Shown: positions 1 to 13,220, counted from the stretch's first letter. The stretch: DNA of 64,000 nucleotides from Escallonia rubra (GCA_033065855.1 JAVXUO010002456.1:1-64000), one strand, 5' to 3'. Made by a program: numbers and translations. The notes: generated by a model not told the origin, from the letters alone.

Positions 1-922
1 CCCCTAGCATTGTTGCTATGGACTCCCTGTATTTTAAAAAAAAAAACTTTCCAGTGTGACTGCAGATGGTAGGTGGTTTTCTTTTTTCCTAAAGAGCTAT
101 TCTCTTGCTAAAAGTAGTTATAGAATTACTTTCTAACTATTTTAGCACTTCATTTGATGGTTAAGTACGAACATTATCCTCGCAAGGCTCTTGTCATCGC
201 AGGATGTAGTAGTCTTTTCTTGCTATCTTTCAATATGGGGTCACATTAGTCGCTTTTCCGCTGGGTTTGTGCAACGTACATGACCTGGCTGAACTCGATA
301 AAACAATTACGGCCCATCATTCTCCTTCATTGCTTAAGATTTTTTCTCTCAAGGTTGAACCTTAGTACTCTCCCCAAAAAGATTATCAATGTTTATTGGT
401 CTAATTCGTGAACTCATAGGATCCACCGTTCAGAGTACCCGTCTGGCGCAATTGTCCAGCCAATATTTCTCTTGGGAACGCTAGACTTTGACAGAGAAAG
501 CTCAAAACAGCATGCATATATATAAATTCATCTAATAACATTTTCCGACAGTCGGCTGAGTCCAAAATAACATCAACAATTACAAGGAGATATGTCTGTC
601 CTAGTAATAATCAACAAAATATGCAAACAAGAAAGCAATAAAACAAACTTTGATGTAAATAACACCCCCCCCTCTGGCAAACCCCACACTTCAAAGCCGG
701 CCAAAACAGCTCATCCCATTGCAGGACTTTGTCAATCTCACCACCAGTCTTTGTCTCCCTTCTTCTTACTATTTCATCTCCAATCCCATTCTTCTCTCTC
801 TTCTGAGATTCCCAAACCCTTCTTCAGCCAGAACTTGCCTTCCTTTCATGCATTATCTTACTCTTCAGGCACACAGTATTGCTTGGAATCCCACCAAGCA
901 ACCATAATATTCTCCCTATTTC
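1..922. other. Upstream region of the receptor-like kinase gene
   Basis: No convincing gene was seen here. The last 250 bases before the ATG at 923 are rich in C and T, as plant 5' UTRs often are. An open frame from 592 runs into the kinase gene in another frame, but its translation is low-complexity and I treat it as chance. The region probably holds the promoter and 5' leader of the gene at 923. Confidence 0.5.
517..526 (+). promoter_or_regulatory. Candidate TATA box of the receptor-like kinase gene
   Basis: The string TATATATAAA lies about 400 bases before the chosen start codon. It is the best TATA-like site upstream. It would give a long leader with an upstream ATG at 592, so real initiation may lie nearer the gene. 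Confidence 0.25.
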
Positions 923-3900
923 ATGGCTACTCGAACTCTGAATTGTTGTTTTCTTTCGCTTCATGTCTTGCTGGCTTGTGTTATCGCATCATCTGGCTCA
1001 CAGGAAGAAGATGCGAAGAACCTACTCAAATTCAGAGTCTCACTTTCGAACACAGCGCAGTTAAACAACTGGAATGCAACGGTTCCCATGTGCAAAAATA
1101 GAACTGCAAACTGGAATGGTTTGATTTGCTTGAACAACGCGTTGTTCGGATTGCAACTTGAAACCATGGGGCTAGGAGGTATCATAGACGTGGACACGCT
1201 CGCGGCTTTACCAACCTTGAAAACAATAAGTTTCATGAACAACAGCTTTGACGGTCCAATGCCTAGTATAAAGAACCTTGGTGCATTGAGAGGGTTCTAT
1301 ATTTCGGGTAATCAATTCTCTGGGGAAATTCCGGATGATGCATTTTCTGGGATGAAGCTTTTGAAGAAGGTTTATTTGGCGAATAATAGGTTTACAGGGA
1401 AAATACCAAAGTCTCTTGTGGAATTGCCTAAGCTTGAAGATTTGCAGCTTCAAAATAATCAATTCGATGGTGAAATACCTGATTTTCAACAGCAAAATTT
1501 AAAAGTGAACCTGGCAAATAATAAACTTGAAGGTCGCATACCAGATGGCCTGCGCAACCAGGAGTCAAGTGCATTTCTTGGTACGTGTTCGTTTTCTTCT
1601 TCTTTTTCTTCTATTTTGGTTTAAACTCACGAATTCATTTACACTATTTTTTCTTGACAAAGCCAGACAATTATATTCGCAAGTACATTGAATTATTGCA
1701 AACATCTTTTACTATAGAATCACTGAAACTTTGTAACCGTGACTTATGTAACAAGAGTACAGTTGGCTAACCAATGCAACTAGCAAGGACAAAAGATGGG
1801 GTCTAGGAGAAACATATTAAATTAACATGTAATTGTGTACGTACAATCAATTGTAATTATCCACCCTTTGATTAGATATATGGATCCCGTGTTCATAAGT
1901 AAATTCGACTGTGTGGCATCTTGTCACGAGATAATCATTCCAGAATTCGAACAATTTAGACACTTTTCTCTCTTTTTAATTGCAATAACGAGAGTGAACT
2001 CATATTGCTCAGCTACAAGATCATATTTGTTGCTAGTTGACACGAGAATTGTGGCCCAGTCTGATCCTTAACGATCTTTTCTTTACGTCTTACTTTTGTC
2101 GAACGCTCCTAAAACTTCGTTAGTAGTAGGAGGTACAGGCTATTTCCACCATGTGCTAAAAAGTTTTCTTCTCCTTTGTAAAGTTCATTTACAATGTGGG
2201 GGTAGAGTTGTGTACATCTGACCCTTCCCTGATCTCTCAGGAGTCTCGGGGAAATGGGTAGCCCGTTATTGCTGATGCGCCTGATTTGTGATAAATAGTA
2301 GGAATTGAAACTAGATCCAAATTTTGTTACTAATCTGTTTGTTGCAAAATCTTCACATGTTAAACTGCTAACATCAAATTTTTGGTTGATGAATCAGGAA
2401 ACAATCTTTGCGGCAAGCCTCTAATTAGCCCTTGTGCATCAAAGAAGCATTTTCTCCCGAAATTTGCGATCATTGTTATTGCAGCAGGATTGGCAGCATT
2501 AGCTGTCATTATCATAGGTCTAATGGTCATCCATAGCCGTGGCCGGCACCAAGCATCAAAGTATGAGACCGGCCCGGCAGGAAAGGTGCAAAAAAAAAAG
2601 GTCGGTTATCAGATTGATAATAAGGAAGTGGAATTTTCCAACAAAATGGAGAACTATAAGAAAGGTGAACAAGGAAAGTTGAACTTTGTGAGGAAGGACA
2701 GACAGAAGTTTGAGTTGCAAGATTTACTTAGAGCATCTGCCGAGGTTTTGGGTAGTGGGAACTTCGGATCTTCATACAAGGCAAACCTCTTGAATGGGCC
2801 TGCCTTGGTTGTGAAGAGGTTTAGGCAAATGAGCAGTGTGGGAAGAGAGGAATTTTATGAGCATATGAGAAGGTTAGGAAGGTTGTCACATCCTAATTTA
2901 CTTCCACTTGTTGCTTTCTACTACAAAAGAGAGGAAAAGCTCTTGATCACTGATTTTGCTGAAAATGGAAGCCTGGCTAGTCATCTCCATGGTAAGTTTG
3001 TTATGTCTTAGGTCATATCGATCCTGAAATCTTTTCATCATCATACACAAAAGTTTTTAGTCCAAATCCCAAATAAGATAACTGATGCATATTGAAGTAC
3101 TGGGTCCTAGCATTTCAAATAAATTCGAAAGTAGGTCACGTGAACACAAATCCTACTCAAAGATATAACAAAACCCGTATCTGTAGCTTTAAGTATACTC
3201 TAAGATGCAAATATGAAAAAAATGATATAGTGTTACAATCTGAGTTTAGAAAAATGTATCATCTTAAAAACAGTCTCTTTTTAAGGGACAAGGTTGTGTT
3301 CATTTTTGCCCTATACTCTTCTGCAATGGGGACAAACTTGCTTCCCATGCAGAATATCTTGAGAAATGCAGTTACACTCATTTATATTTTCCTCCATCAG
3401 GTAACTCTAGTCCCAATCAGCCTGGACTCGACTGGCCAACACGCCTGAAGATCATTAAAGGAGTAGCCAGGGGATTGGCATACCTTTACCAGGAATTCCC
3501 TAGCCTAACCCTACCTCACGGTCACCTAAAATCATCCAATGTGCTACTAGACCTGACCTTCGAACCCCTTCTATCAGATTACGCCCTTGTTCCAGTGATC
3601 AACAAAGACCACGCTCACCAGTTCATGGTATCCTACAAGTCACCCGAGTTCACACATCACGATCGCACAAACAAGAAGACCGACATCTGGTGCCTCGGGA
3701 TTCTAATACTAGAACTATTAACTGGAAAGTTTCCCGCGAACTATCTGAAACAGGGTAAAGGTGGTAACTCTGACTTGGCGACTTGGGTTAATTCGGTTGT
3801 GAGGGAGGAGTGGACGGGCGAGGTGTTTGATAAAGACATGAAGGGGACAAAGAATGGCGAGGGAGAAATGCTTAAGTTGTTGAAAATTGGTATGTATTGC

Positions 3901-4074
3901 TGTGAGTGGAAAGTGGAGAGAAGATGGGATCTGAGGGAGGCTGTTGACAAGATTGAAGAGCTGAAGGAGAGGGACAGTGACGAAGATTTATACTCCTCTT
4001 ATGCTAGTGAAGGTGAGATGTACTCTTCTAGGGCAATGACTGATGATGATTTCTCTTTCTCTGTCACCGGTTGA
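923..4074 (+). CDS. Pollen receptor-like kinase (PRK type), LRR receptor pseudokinase
   Basis: Three exons read in one frame: 923-1580, 2398-2991 and 3401-4074, giving 641 aa. Both introns have GT...AG ends and are phase 1. Order: signal peptide (about residues 1-26), LRR N-terminal cap, five or so leucine-rich repeats (about 60-215), a CGKPL motif, a membrane helix (about 242-264), a basic juxtamembrane stretch and a kinase domain. The glycine loop (LGSGNFGSSYKA) and the VVK lysine (359) are present. The HRD catalytic motif reads HGH (457-459) and DFG reads DYA (477-479), so classical phosphotransfer looks unlikely. This pattern is typical of PRKs, which act at the pollen-tube plasma membrane with ROP-GEF partners and peptide ligands. 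The acidic, Ser/Tyr-rich tail (DSDEDLYSSYASEGE) fits PRKs too. Length is normal and I see no frame break. The exact paralogue is uncertain. Confidence 0.93.
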
Positions 4075-5050
4075 ATTGTTTGGTTGGTTACATGCGGAAG
4101 TGAGAACGTATTTGAGGGAAGGCGATAACTTGTTTAACAAGTTACATTTGAATATTTTCTCATGTCCATGACATGAATTTGTTTGTTTATAGTTACATGT
4201 AGTTTTAGGTATAAAAAGGCTCTCCGTGTTTATCAAGTATTCATCGAATTTCCTTCGTGTTTTGCACTTGTATGCATATTTAGATGCACGTCTATGCGAC
4301 AGTTTTCATACTCAAACGATACAAACATTCAAACAAATGGACTTTGATTATTTTCCATAACGTGTAACCCAAAGAATTACATTTGCGTCCCAAAAAAATG
4401 TACAAGTAACATAAAGCCAACAGTGTTACCTATTAGAGAGAGCTCACAAGCACAAGGCAAAATTAACACCAGTGTCTAAGAGCAAACGATGCAATGCACG
4501 CCACTAATCTGTATAATTATAATTTTTGTACAGTCATCCATATTATCCAGTATGTTTCTTTGCGAATATCACATCAAGACAAGGTGCAAAAATACAAGAA
4601 CGAAGGTGTGGCTTAGTTAAAAAGCCAATCAGTAACTGTCAAAGACTCAAAGCAAACCTATTTCGCAGTCACTACGTTCCATAGCCGGCCTAAAGGCCAT
4701 AATAAACTCTTTTTATACGGCACTGATCATCAATCTAACTCCGGCATTCGACCCTTTTGCTCCGACAATCATTAGTCCCCGCCAAATTCAAGCTGGATAT
4801 TCTTTATAGGCTCTTTCATTACTACTTTCATAGATGATCCTTAGACTATGTTATTGGGATAACAATATGCAACCAATGTGCACATGACACCTGTCCGCAG
4901 ATAATTAAACGTTACGATTTCTTTGACTTGCAATATAGGGTGTTCTCTGATGTTTACTCTGCAGGATTCTCGCTCATCAAGAATTCTCCTCTAATATGGC
5001 AGCTACCGCATAGGTAGTTGAACCCTAGTACGAAATGTAAGCTCCTCTGC
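4075..5050. other. 3' flank of the kinase gene; nothing else recognised
   Basis: The first few hundred bases should contain the 3' UTR and polyadenylation site. The short open frames here have no recognisable content, and I see no RNA gene or repeat. Confidence 0.5.
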
Positions 5051-5079
5051 TTACTATATATACAAAAAAATCTAACTTT

Positions 5080-5345
5080 AACGACGGACCAAAATCCGTC
5101 ACTAAAAGGAACCTTTAGCAACAAATTAATCCGTCAGTAAAGGTCCGTTACTAAAGGTATTTACCAACAAATTAATTCGTCGCTAAAGGTCATTTTTAGC
5201 GACGGAACTTTACCAACAGATTAATACCGAGGGAAGATATGTCGCTAAATTTTTTAATTTTTTTCAAATTTTCTGTTTTCGATCAGATTTTTGGCTCGGA
5301 AGAAAAAAATTTGAAAATTATTTTGCGACGAAGCGTCGGCCATCC
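5080..5345. repeat. CACTA subterminal repeats (CGTCGCTAAAGG type)
   Basis: Short direct and inverted copies of GTCGCTAAAGG, CCGTCACTAAAAGG and AGCGACGGA alternate with ACCAACAAATTAAT. Such arrays are typical transposase-binding subterminal repeats of CACTA elements. They lie just inside the presumed left end. Confidence 0.55.
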
Positions 5346-5826
5346 ATTACTAAAAGTCCCTTAACTCCAAAACCTACTCCTCATTTCTCTTTTTCCCGCG
5401 TATCCTCTTTTGTCTCTCTTCCTGTCACCGTAGCCTTCACCGTCCCCTCCGTCGTCCATCACCGCCTCCTATATCACCTCGCCACCATCCCATTTCAACT
5501 CCGGCCACTACTACATCCCCCCACCGTCCCTCCTTGCCAGCCAAAGCCGAACCTCCACATTGTCGCCCCTCCCCCCCCCCCCTGTCGCCCCATCTCCAGT
5601 CCTTGGTGCAACGTTATCGGCTAGTACCTCACAGCCACCTCGCCGCCCCATAGCCGCACCACCACTGCCTCCGCCTTCCCCTCGCCACTGCCCCCCCCCC
5701 CCCCACCCGCAATCCCCTTTTTTTCCCCATTAGAAGTCATAATTTGTTATAAACCATGGATTCTACTGACATCATAATAAGTTAATGGTTAGAAATCGTA
5801 AAATGTTGATATATAAATTGATAATA
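5346..5826. other. C-rich, low-complexity part of the CACTA element
   Basis: A pyrimidine-rich stretch with two poly-C runs (around 5570 and 5692). It reads like CACTA 5' noncoding sequence. No open frame of note. Confidence 0.4.
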
Positions 5827-6160
5827 TTTCCTTCTTGGGTCATCCCACAAAAATTGTTCACTTTCCAAATTAAGAAAGATTCTATAAGTACTTTCACATA
5901 GTTACCCCTTTTATACTTTTTTTATTTTATTTATTTCTCCATATTTAACTCTTCATCAACTCATTTTCTCTCCTGACACACTTTCTTACACTTTTTTGTT
6001 TCTCTTCACATTTAACACTTCACTAACTCATTTTCTCTCTCATTTCCACTTTCTTTCCCTCCTATCTCTAAAGAGTAGAATGAGGAACACATAATATATC
6101 ATATAAATTCTTAATATGCAAACAAAAAAAAGTTAATCAAATTATGTGAGACGGAAGGAG
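5827..6160 (-). mobile_element. Stowaway-type MITE, truncated at its left end
   Basis: It is the reverse complement of the MITE at 14677-15048, including the CAAAAATTG.TCACTTTCC block and the internal AT-rich repeats. The right end reads ACGGAAGGAG followed by TA, a degenerate form of the CTCCCTCCGTC terminus. The left end starts within the family sequence and lacks about 27 terminal bases. Confidence 0.6.
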
Positions 6161-6464
6161 TATAATTTTAATTACAATGTATTGTACATATATTGTTGAA
6201 TTTATTTTGGTTGTAGGTAATCAATGGAATCAGTGTTAGTTTGATGCTTTGTCTGAGATTAAAACGCTGAACAAAGGGATTGAGAAAAGTAAAGATCGAC
6301 TCTTAAAGCTAAAAAACAATAATTAAAAGTACTAGCAAATTTACCGACTGTATGACTAATTATATGTTAAAATGTAATAATTATAACAGTGATCGACAGT
6401 TATGAGAAATTAAAAGCAGTAATGCAATGATCGAGTAAATCAACTATTCAAAGTAAATTTGAAA
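6161..6464. other. AT-rich CACTA sequence without recognisable genes
   Basis: Noncoding. It lies between the truncated MITE and the telomere-like array. Nothing recognised. Confidence 0.4.
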
Positions 6465-7190
6465 TAACCCTAAACCGTAAACTCAAAAACGTAAACCCTA
6501 AACGCTAAACCCCAAGCTCTAAACCCTAACCCTAAATCTAAACCCTAACCCTAAATCTGAACCCAAACCCTAATCCCCAAATCCTACCCTAACCCTAAAC
6601 CCTGATTAAACCCTAAACTCTAATTAAACACGTAAATCCTAAACCATAATAAAACCCTAAATAAACCCTAATTAATTAAACTCTAACCCTAAATAAACCC
6701 TAATTAGACCCTAAACCCTAATTAAACCCAAATCCCTAATTAAACACTAAACCCTAAATACAACCCTAACCCTAAATATAACCTTAATCCTAATTAAGTA
6801 GTATATCCTAAAACGTGAACCCTAAATACAACCCCAACCCTAAATACAACCCTAACCATAATTAAACCGTATACCATAAAACTTTAACCCTAAATACCAT
6901 CGCAAACCTAATTAAACCCTAAACCCTTATTAAACCATAAATCCTAAACTCTATACCCTAACCATAAACCCTAACCCTAATTCTAAATGCACCCCTAAAC
7001 TAAACTCTGAACTAAACCCTAACACTCAACCGTAACCCTACTTATAACAACCTTAAACCAAACTCTAAACTAAATCCAAAATCATAAAATTTAAATCCTA
7101 AACCCTGAACCCTAAACTTTAAACCATAAGCCCTAATAATGAACCATAAGCGATAAACCCTAACTCTAAATTGTAAATCCTAAACTTCTC
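6465..7190 (+). repeat. Interstitial telomere-like repeat array (CCCTAAA variants)
   Basis: About 720 bases of degenerate CCCTAAA and CCCTAA units (for example AAACCCTAACCCTAAATC), with frequent interruptions such as TTAAACCCTAATTAAAC. CCCTAAA is the C-strand of the plant TTTAGGG telomere repeat. The array has no long perfect run, so it is old, or was amplified within the transposon. It lies between the MITE and the TNP2 pseudogene. Confidence 0.85.
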
Positions 7191-7889
7191 CCTGTAAAGC
7201 AATATCGCAATACCACAATCATAATGACACAATATCAACTCCGGGAAGAAACACCATACTCTACTGAGAAGTAAATTGGTTGTAGGCAAACGAATATTCG
7301 CTCTTCTTTTGTGAAGTCAATTGACAACGAGTTGGTTACAACTCTTGTCGATGAATTCTAAAGTGAATCATTTTGGTTATGGTATGTTCTTGCAAATTAA
7401 CATGATAATTCCATCTTTTCAAAATATATTTTGAAAAGATTGTTGCAGCTTACCAATTTTTAAACGTATACATGCATAAAAACCCTCAGTTCCCATTCAA
7501 ATGTGAGTTTACAAAGTAATGCTTGGTAATGAGCCTTTGGATGTCCAGTTTTGGATAATTTGGAAAAGCTAAGTGTTTATAAAATAGTGTAATGACTCAT
7601 GCTCCATGTTTTATGTTGTGAAAATTTGGTAGACTTTCTTCTATGTTTCTCCAGTTGCATACAGATCTGGTGTCCTATATCCGTTTAATTTAGCAAGAGC
7701 ATGATTGGATGTTAGAAAACCTAATCGATGACGTGTACTTGAAGAAATACAAGGAGGTGCTGCCAAATTTTCTATAGACATAGGAAAGAGCGTGTATCAG
7801 TAATTGTTTTACTGACATGCACTTTTCTGAAAAGGGATAGGACCACTACCTAATTATTGTAATACCAATGATCATCTCAGTTGGTTAAT
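7191..7889. other. Upstream region of the TNP2 pseudogene
   Basis: Noncoding and AT-rich. It should hold the decayed leader of the transposase gene. No clear motif. Confidence 0.4.
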
Positions 7890-10800
7890 GTTGGATGAAA
7901 AGCAAAAATGATGATGATTTCGAGGATCGCGTCGATGAATTTCTCGAGTACGCCTATGCGCATGCTGAATATGTTGACTTTGAGAAGACAAGGTGTTCGC
8001 ACTAAGGAAGATAGTTATTGCATTAGAGAAGAAGAATGGTGGGAAAACATCATCTTCTCCGTTTTGATTTTATGGGTGGATACACAAGGTGGACTCAGCA
8101 TAGGAAAACATTAGTATTGTGATCCAACATGGCTAGTCAATATAAAGTTAGGGTGGAGACGCGATATGATTATCGAGATATGGTTATAGATAATGGGCAT
8201 CATAATGTTGACTGGGATGACTACCGCGATAGTGACAATGAACAACAGTACAATGAGCGTGCTCATCAATTTTATGATTTGTTAAGAGACACCGAGGAGC
8301 CGTTGTGGGATGGAATTAGGAAGGGCATAAGATTGTCTTCAATTAGTAGGTTACTTCAGTTGAAATCGGACCACAGGTTGAGTGAGAAAGGATTTAACAA
8401 TATTAAACATTTATCATGAAATTTTGTCGAAGAGTGAGAAGCTGCCACCGTCATATTATGATGCCAAGAATACGATGATGAAACTTGTATTGGGTTATGA
8501 GAGGATAGATGCTTATAATAATGATTGTGTACTATTCTGGAAAGATAATAAGAACTTGACAAAGTGTCCAATATGTGATTATTCGAGGTATAAACTAGAC
8601 AAAGGGAAAAAGAAAACATTGCATGGAAGGTACTGCGACATTTTTCGATTACGCCAGGCTTCAAATAATGTACTTCTACTTCTCCTCCAATACGGCTGAA
8701 AGTATGAGGGCTCACAATGAGACTCGTAGCAACGATGCCGATATAATGACACACCCTACTGATGATGAGGCTTGGAAGGAGTTTGACCGCAAACATTCAA
8801 CCTTTGCTTAGGAAGTTCAAAATGTTATACTTGGTTTGGCAGCTGATGGTTTCAATCATTTTGGACAGTCTAGCACGCCTTACTCCACTTGGCATGTTAT
8901 TTTTATCCCGTGTAATCTTTCCAATGGAATGTGCATGAAGAAGCCTTACATTTCTTTGTCATTGCTTATTTCCGAGCTGAAGAATCCTGGTAAAGACATA
9001 TATGTTTATTTAAGGCTGTTGATTGATGAGTTTAAACTGCTACGGGGTTGTGTATTTGAAACTTATGATGCATCTCTTAATTAAAACTTTTAAATGAGGG
9101 TCGCTTTGATGTGGACTATACACGATTTTCCCAAATTAGGAATAACGTGTGGCTGGAGCATACATGGAAAGTTAGCATACCCTGCTTGTATGGGCGTGAA
9201 CTCTGGGTATACGCTAAAGCACGGTAGAAAGGCTATGTGGTTCAGATGTCACTGTAAGCTATTGCCACCAGACCATGTTTCGAAGGCAGAAGGATAAATT
9301 TGACGGAATAATAGAACGTGAGGTTGTCACATTGTACTATCCATATGCTGATGAAGTGCTTTCACACCTACAGGCACTTGATACTGACATACCATATGGA
9401 AAGGGTGTGTCAGATTAGAAGATATCAAGATATGAGAAAGAGCATAATTGGAGGAAACAATATATTTTTTGGGAGTTACGTTATTTGAGGACATTTTTTC
9501 GAAACAACATGGATATGATGCTCATTGAGAAGAATTTTTTCGATAATTGTTCGGCATAGTGATATGAATGTAAAGGGAAAATTGAAAGATAACCTTAAAG
9601 CAAGGAAGAATCACAACAATTGGGTGTACATCGTGAATTGCATCATGTTCAAGTCAACAGGAGGATGATACTTTTAAAAGCATCATATTGTCTAAACAAG
9701 AAGCAAGTAGAGAAGGTTTATCAGCGGGTTAAGAATTTGAACCTTTTGGATGGGTACACGTCCAATATATCTTGTTGCTTTAATGTATCAGAGTGTAAGT
9801 TCCAATGGATGAAGAGTCATGACTGTCAGTATTTATGGAATGATTCATTCCTATTGTCTTCTGGGAATTATTGCCAAATGTTGTATGCGAGACTTTGACA
9901 TAATTATCTCATTTCTTTTGAGATATATGTTCTTTAGCACTCCGAATAAGTAATATGTAGGTGCTTGAGTAGAACATTATAGTAACTATTTTCAAGCTCG
10001 ACAAAATCTTCACATCGTCCTTCTTTGATTCGATGGAATATTTGCCTGTTCACTTGGCGTATGAAGCTAAGAAGGGTGGACATATGCAATGTCGGTGGAT
10101 GTATCCATTTGAGAGTTAATCTTTTAACTCTTTGTTGTTCACATACACATAATGCAGACCATGTTATTTTTCATGCTTGGTTCCATAAACTTCTAGGTTT
10201 AACTTCATCTGAAGAAACAAGCCTATAATAAAGCTCGTGTTGAGGGCTCAATTTCTGAGACTTACATAATGGAAGAGCTTGTCAACATTTTTAGCCAATA
10301 TTTTGGGCCTAATGTTGATACATGGTTAAATTAACTACGCCGAAATGAAGTTGGATCCAGCACAAATTTAGAAGGACATTTATCACTATTCAAACATTCA
10401 GGTAGTCCATTCGGACAAACCTATACTCGATGGCTAAGGGATGAAGAGTATATTGCTGCCATGGTATATGCTCTTCTAAATTGCAAAGAATTTTTATCTT
10501 TCATCGAGTAAGTTAATGTCTTCATATAGTTATCATAAATGGATGAGAGTTTAGTTCTTGATATTGGTTTGCAGTGAGTTCGATGTGGAATCTTAACTCA
10601 GTGATCCTGTTGGACTTGGATTTCATTGAAAATCGCAATTTTGTTCGTTGTGTGTGTGTGTGTGTGTGCAAAGAGAAAGAGACATATGTGATTAGTTAGT
10701 ATGCTGATATATCCTTACCTTTTCATGTCTTCTATAATAGGTTCAATAGGTCGATAAACTAGTTGACTCCCTCTTGAAAATATTAGCTCAAGGCCCTAGT

Positions 10801-11460
10801 AAACAAGCATCTTTTCATGGAGACTTTATTATCAACGGGTTTAGGTTTAACACAAAATATCATGACCGAACTAAATAAACCCAAAATAGTGGAGTCTTGC
10901 ATATCAGGGACTGTTTGATGATAATTGCATGGACTTTTATGGAGAGCTTGATGAAATTGTTCAGCTAACATATCTCGATAACCAAAACCACTTAGTAATG
11001 TTCAAATGTACATGATTTGATGTTACACAAAGGATTCTAGATGTCAATATTAAGTCAAGAATTGCATTAAATAAATCATCTTTGTTTGCTAGTGAATCTT
11101 CACAAGTGTTCTACGCAAATCCTAAATCTAATTGGTTTAATGTTATCAAGTCCAAAAAATTGCTAATTGCATAATACAGTGAGGTAGACACCTGCCAAGC
11201 TGACCAACCACCTATCTTGGTATCTGTTCAAGTGAATGAGGACGATCTTCCACTTCAACCGATGGGTCATCTGGGTGATGAAGTTGTAGATGATGAAGAG
11301 GAAGTCGTAGAAAGTGTTGAAGATGATGAGGATGACCCTCTGATGAAGAGGATGAATTCCAAGATAAAGAGGACGATAAGTCTCGAGATGAAAAGGGTGA
11401 TGAATCTCAAGATGAAGATGATGATGAGTCTCAAGATGAAGATGATTGACTTGTAATATG
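7890..11460 (+). pseudogene. TNP2-like CACTA transposase, broken
   Basis: Fragments in all three plus frames follow the order of plant TNP2 transposases. The N-terminal part has DRVDEFLEYAYAHA and later GGYTRWTQH (about 7918-8100). The middle has PSYYDAKNTMMKLVLGYERI and a CPICDYSRYK zinc-knuckle-like motif (8445-8600), then DEAWKEFDRKHSTFA and GLAADGFNHFGQSSTPYS (8620-8900). KPYISLSLLI and MWTIHDFPKLG...GKLAYPAC follow (8930-9290). The C-terminal part has ARVEGSISETYIMEELV (about 10230), INGFRFNTKYHD, LDNNHLVMFKC and an acidic tail near 11300. Multiple stops, frameshifts and possibly retained introns break it. TNP2 would catalyse excision and integration of CACTA elements. An ORF of this length usually encodes 700-1100 aa. 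Confidence 0.88.
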
Positions 11461-12239
11461 TAACTTGAATTTTTCACTTAATTTTATGGTAGTCCCCAGT
11501 TATCTTCCCTATTGTTGTGTACTTGATTACTTCGTAGTAATATGTTACCTTATTCATTCATCCATTTATAAAGAATCTATATACTAGCATAATATTCTTA
11601 CATAAGTTTCTGCTATCAGCTATGAATGTTATTTAGCATTCGCGATTGCGGTGGACATCGAGCTGCATCTCTGCAGGTGGCTGGGGATGCAGCATTGCCT
11701 GCTGATAACGGAACATAGAGCATGCACATCCATCAGGCCCAGCCCCAGCCGCCACATGCTTCTCCTTGATCAGTGGGCCCGACGAAATCAAGTATTATTT
11801 GTATTATCATTTTAGCCATATCTGCAAAATATTAACGTTTTAATGTTAATATTTTGTAAGATCTCGTCAAGGCCATGGACCCACATGACGGGTGCTCAAC
11901 GATCCCTGGATGAAATAGAGAGTTAATGTTAATGAGGAGGGCCTGTAAGTAGTGTTCACTCTTGCACTTGACCCTTCAATGATTCCGGTAATTATTATTG
12001 TTCACTTATTTCATCTTGCTAATGTTGTTTTTTATCAGTATTGAGGAGCGTGCGGTAACATCAAAAATTGGCGTTCTTGTGAAAGGCCAATCTTTTGAAC
12101 TACTATTGTACTGAAGGGACTGAAATGCCAGGAGGAAATGAGGGTTATGGGCAGAGTTTCTGGTATGATTATGAGTCTGTAAATATTTGTTTTAATTTGT
12201 TCAATGAAATTAATCCACTGATTGTGTGATTTGATCCAT
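11461..12239. other. Spacer between the two CACTA pseudogenes
   Basis: No gene seen. It includes a small GC-rich patch (11640-11790) and the hairpin at 11825-11856. Confidence 0.4.
11825..11856. repeat. Perfect 12-bp inverted repeat (hairpin)
   Basis: CAAAATATTAAC and its exact reverse complement GTTAATATTTTG are separated by 8 bases. It could form a stem-loop in the CACTA spacer. No U-tract or other terminator mark accompanies it. Confidence 0.6.
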
Positions 12240-13220
12240 TGCACTAGGGGTTCGAGTTTGCATCACCTGAGCAGCAGACAATGGGGAAAGATGCTTTTTT
12301 TTGCTACATAGCCAAAAAATTACCGGTAGTGGCTACACGGCACACGAGAATGGGCAAAGAGCAGGCTGCCGGAGGCTGCACCCCTTCATTGGATCTCAAT
12401 TACTATATGGGCGTAGATAGTTGACAGGTGGATGACTAGTCCATCTTGGAGGTGAAAAGTATGAGTGGGATGGCAAAAAAAGCCAATCAGAATCCTACTC
12501 AAACAAGAGGGTCCGTGCCCCACGATGTTCTTCGACATAAGATTGTGGCTGAGCACCTTGAGTTGGATAAGGATGAGGTGCAAGCTTTGACATACCTAAA
12601 GATGTTGATCCTCCTCTGTGGGAGTTTATTTCTCAGGTTGCTCAGGAGGTTGATGTAAGTTCTATATAAAATTATCTTTAAATTTGAATGTCTTCATTGT
12701 TTATCGGTTAATCAAGCATTGACATGGTTATGTTATGTTTTGATTGTTTTGCACGCCGCATTTGGACAGATGTTGTTGTCTGCGCAGGGGGTCTGGTCAA
12801 TCATTAGCATCCACTAGTATGAGTGTAGAGGGATTCAAGAAGTGACTGGATACACCGGGGGTCATTAACAGGAAGAAAGAGCATATACGCGGTACCAACT
12901 TGACTGCACATGTCGTGATGGGAGCATCCGAACCCTTTATTGCGTAGACACAGACACAGAGAACGACCGCAAAGCATGAGTTAGACCCAGGATGTATTCT
13001 TCGAGTTGCACGAGAAGTGCCCAGAATCATGTGTGCATATGAGGTACAAATATGTTGACATTATGAAGTCAATCAATCTTTAATTGATTAAGCGTTATAT
13101 ACAATTACTAATGCGTATACGTTCTTTTAATGTTAGGAAATGCTTCCCAATCCAAGCCGGATCTAGATGGCACCCCTATGGACGACGAAAAGCAAGATCT
13201 GGATGCCACTATAGACGATG
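12240..13220 (+). pseudogene. Probable TNPA/transposase_24-like second CACTA gene, broken
   Basis: Plus-strand pieces resemble the second protein of CACTA elements: a segment with KSMSGMAKKANQN...TRGSVPHDVLRH followed by HLELDKDEVQ (about 12450-12590), where such proteins carry a lysine-rich NR motif and an L-x-D-E segment. Exons seem interrupted by introns or breaks, for example a likely donor after 12655. The frame runs out where the LTR element inserted at 13221. TNPA-type proteins bind the subterminal repeats and assist TNP2. The match is weak and rests mainly on position downstream of TNP2. Confidence 0.4.

Noticed and set aside
592-1101. 169-residue open frame overlapping the start of the receptor-like kinase
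   Set aside because: It is out of frame with the kinase, low-complexity and has no domain; most of it lies in the leader.
11825-11856. Hairpin considered as a transcription terminator or microRNA precursor
   Set aside because: The stem is only 12 bp, with no U-run and no miRNA-like length.
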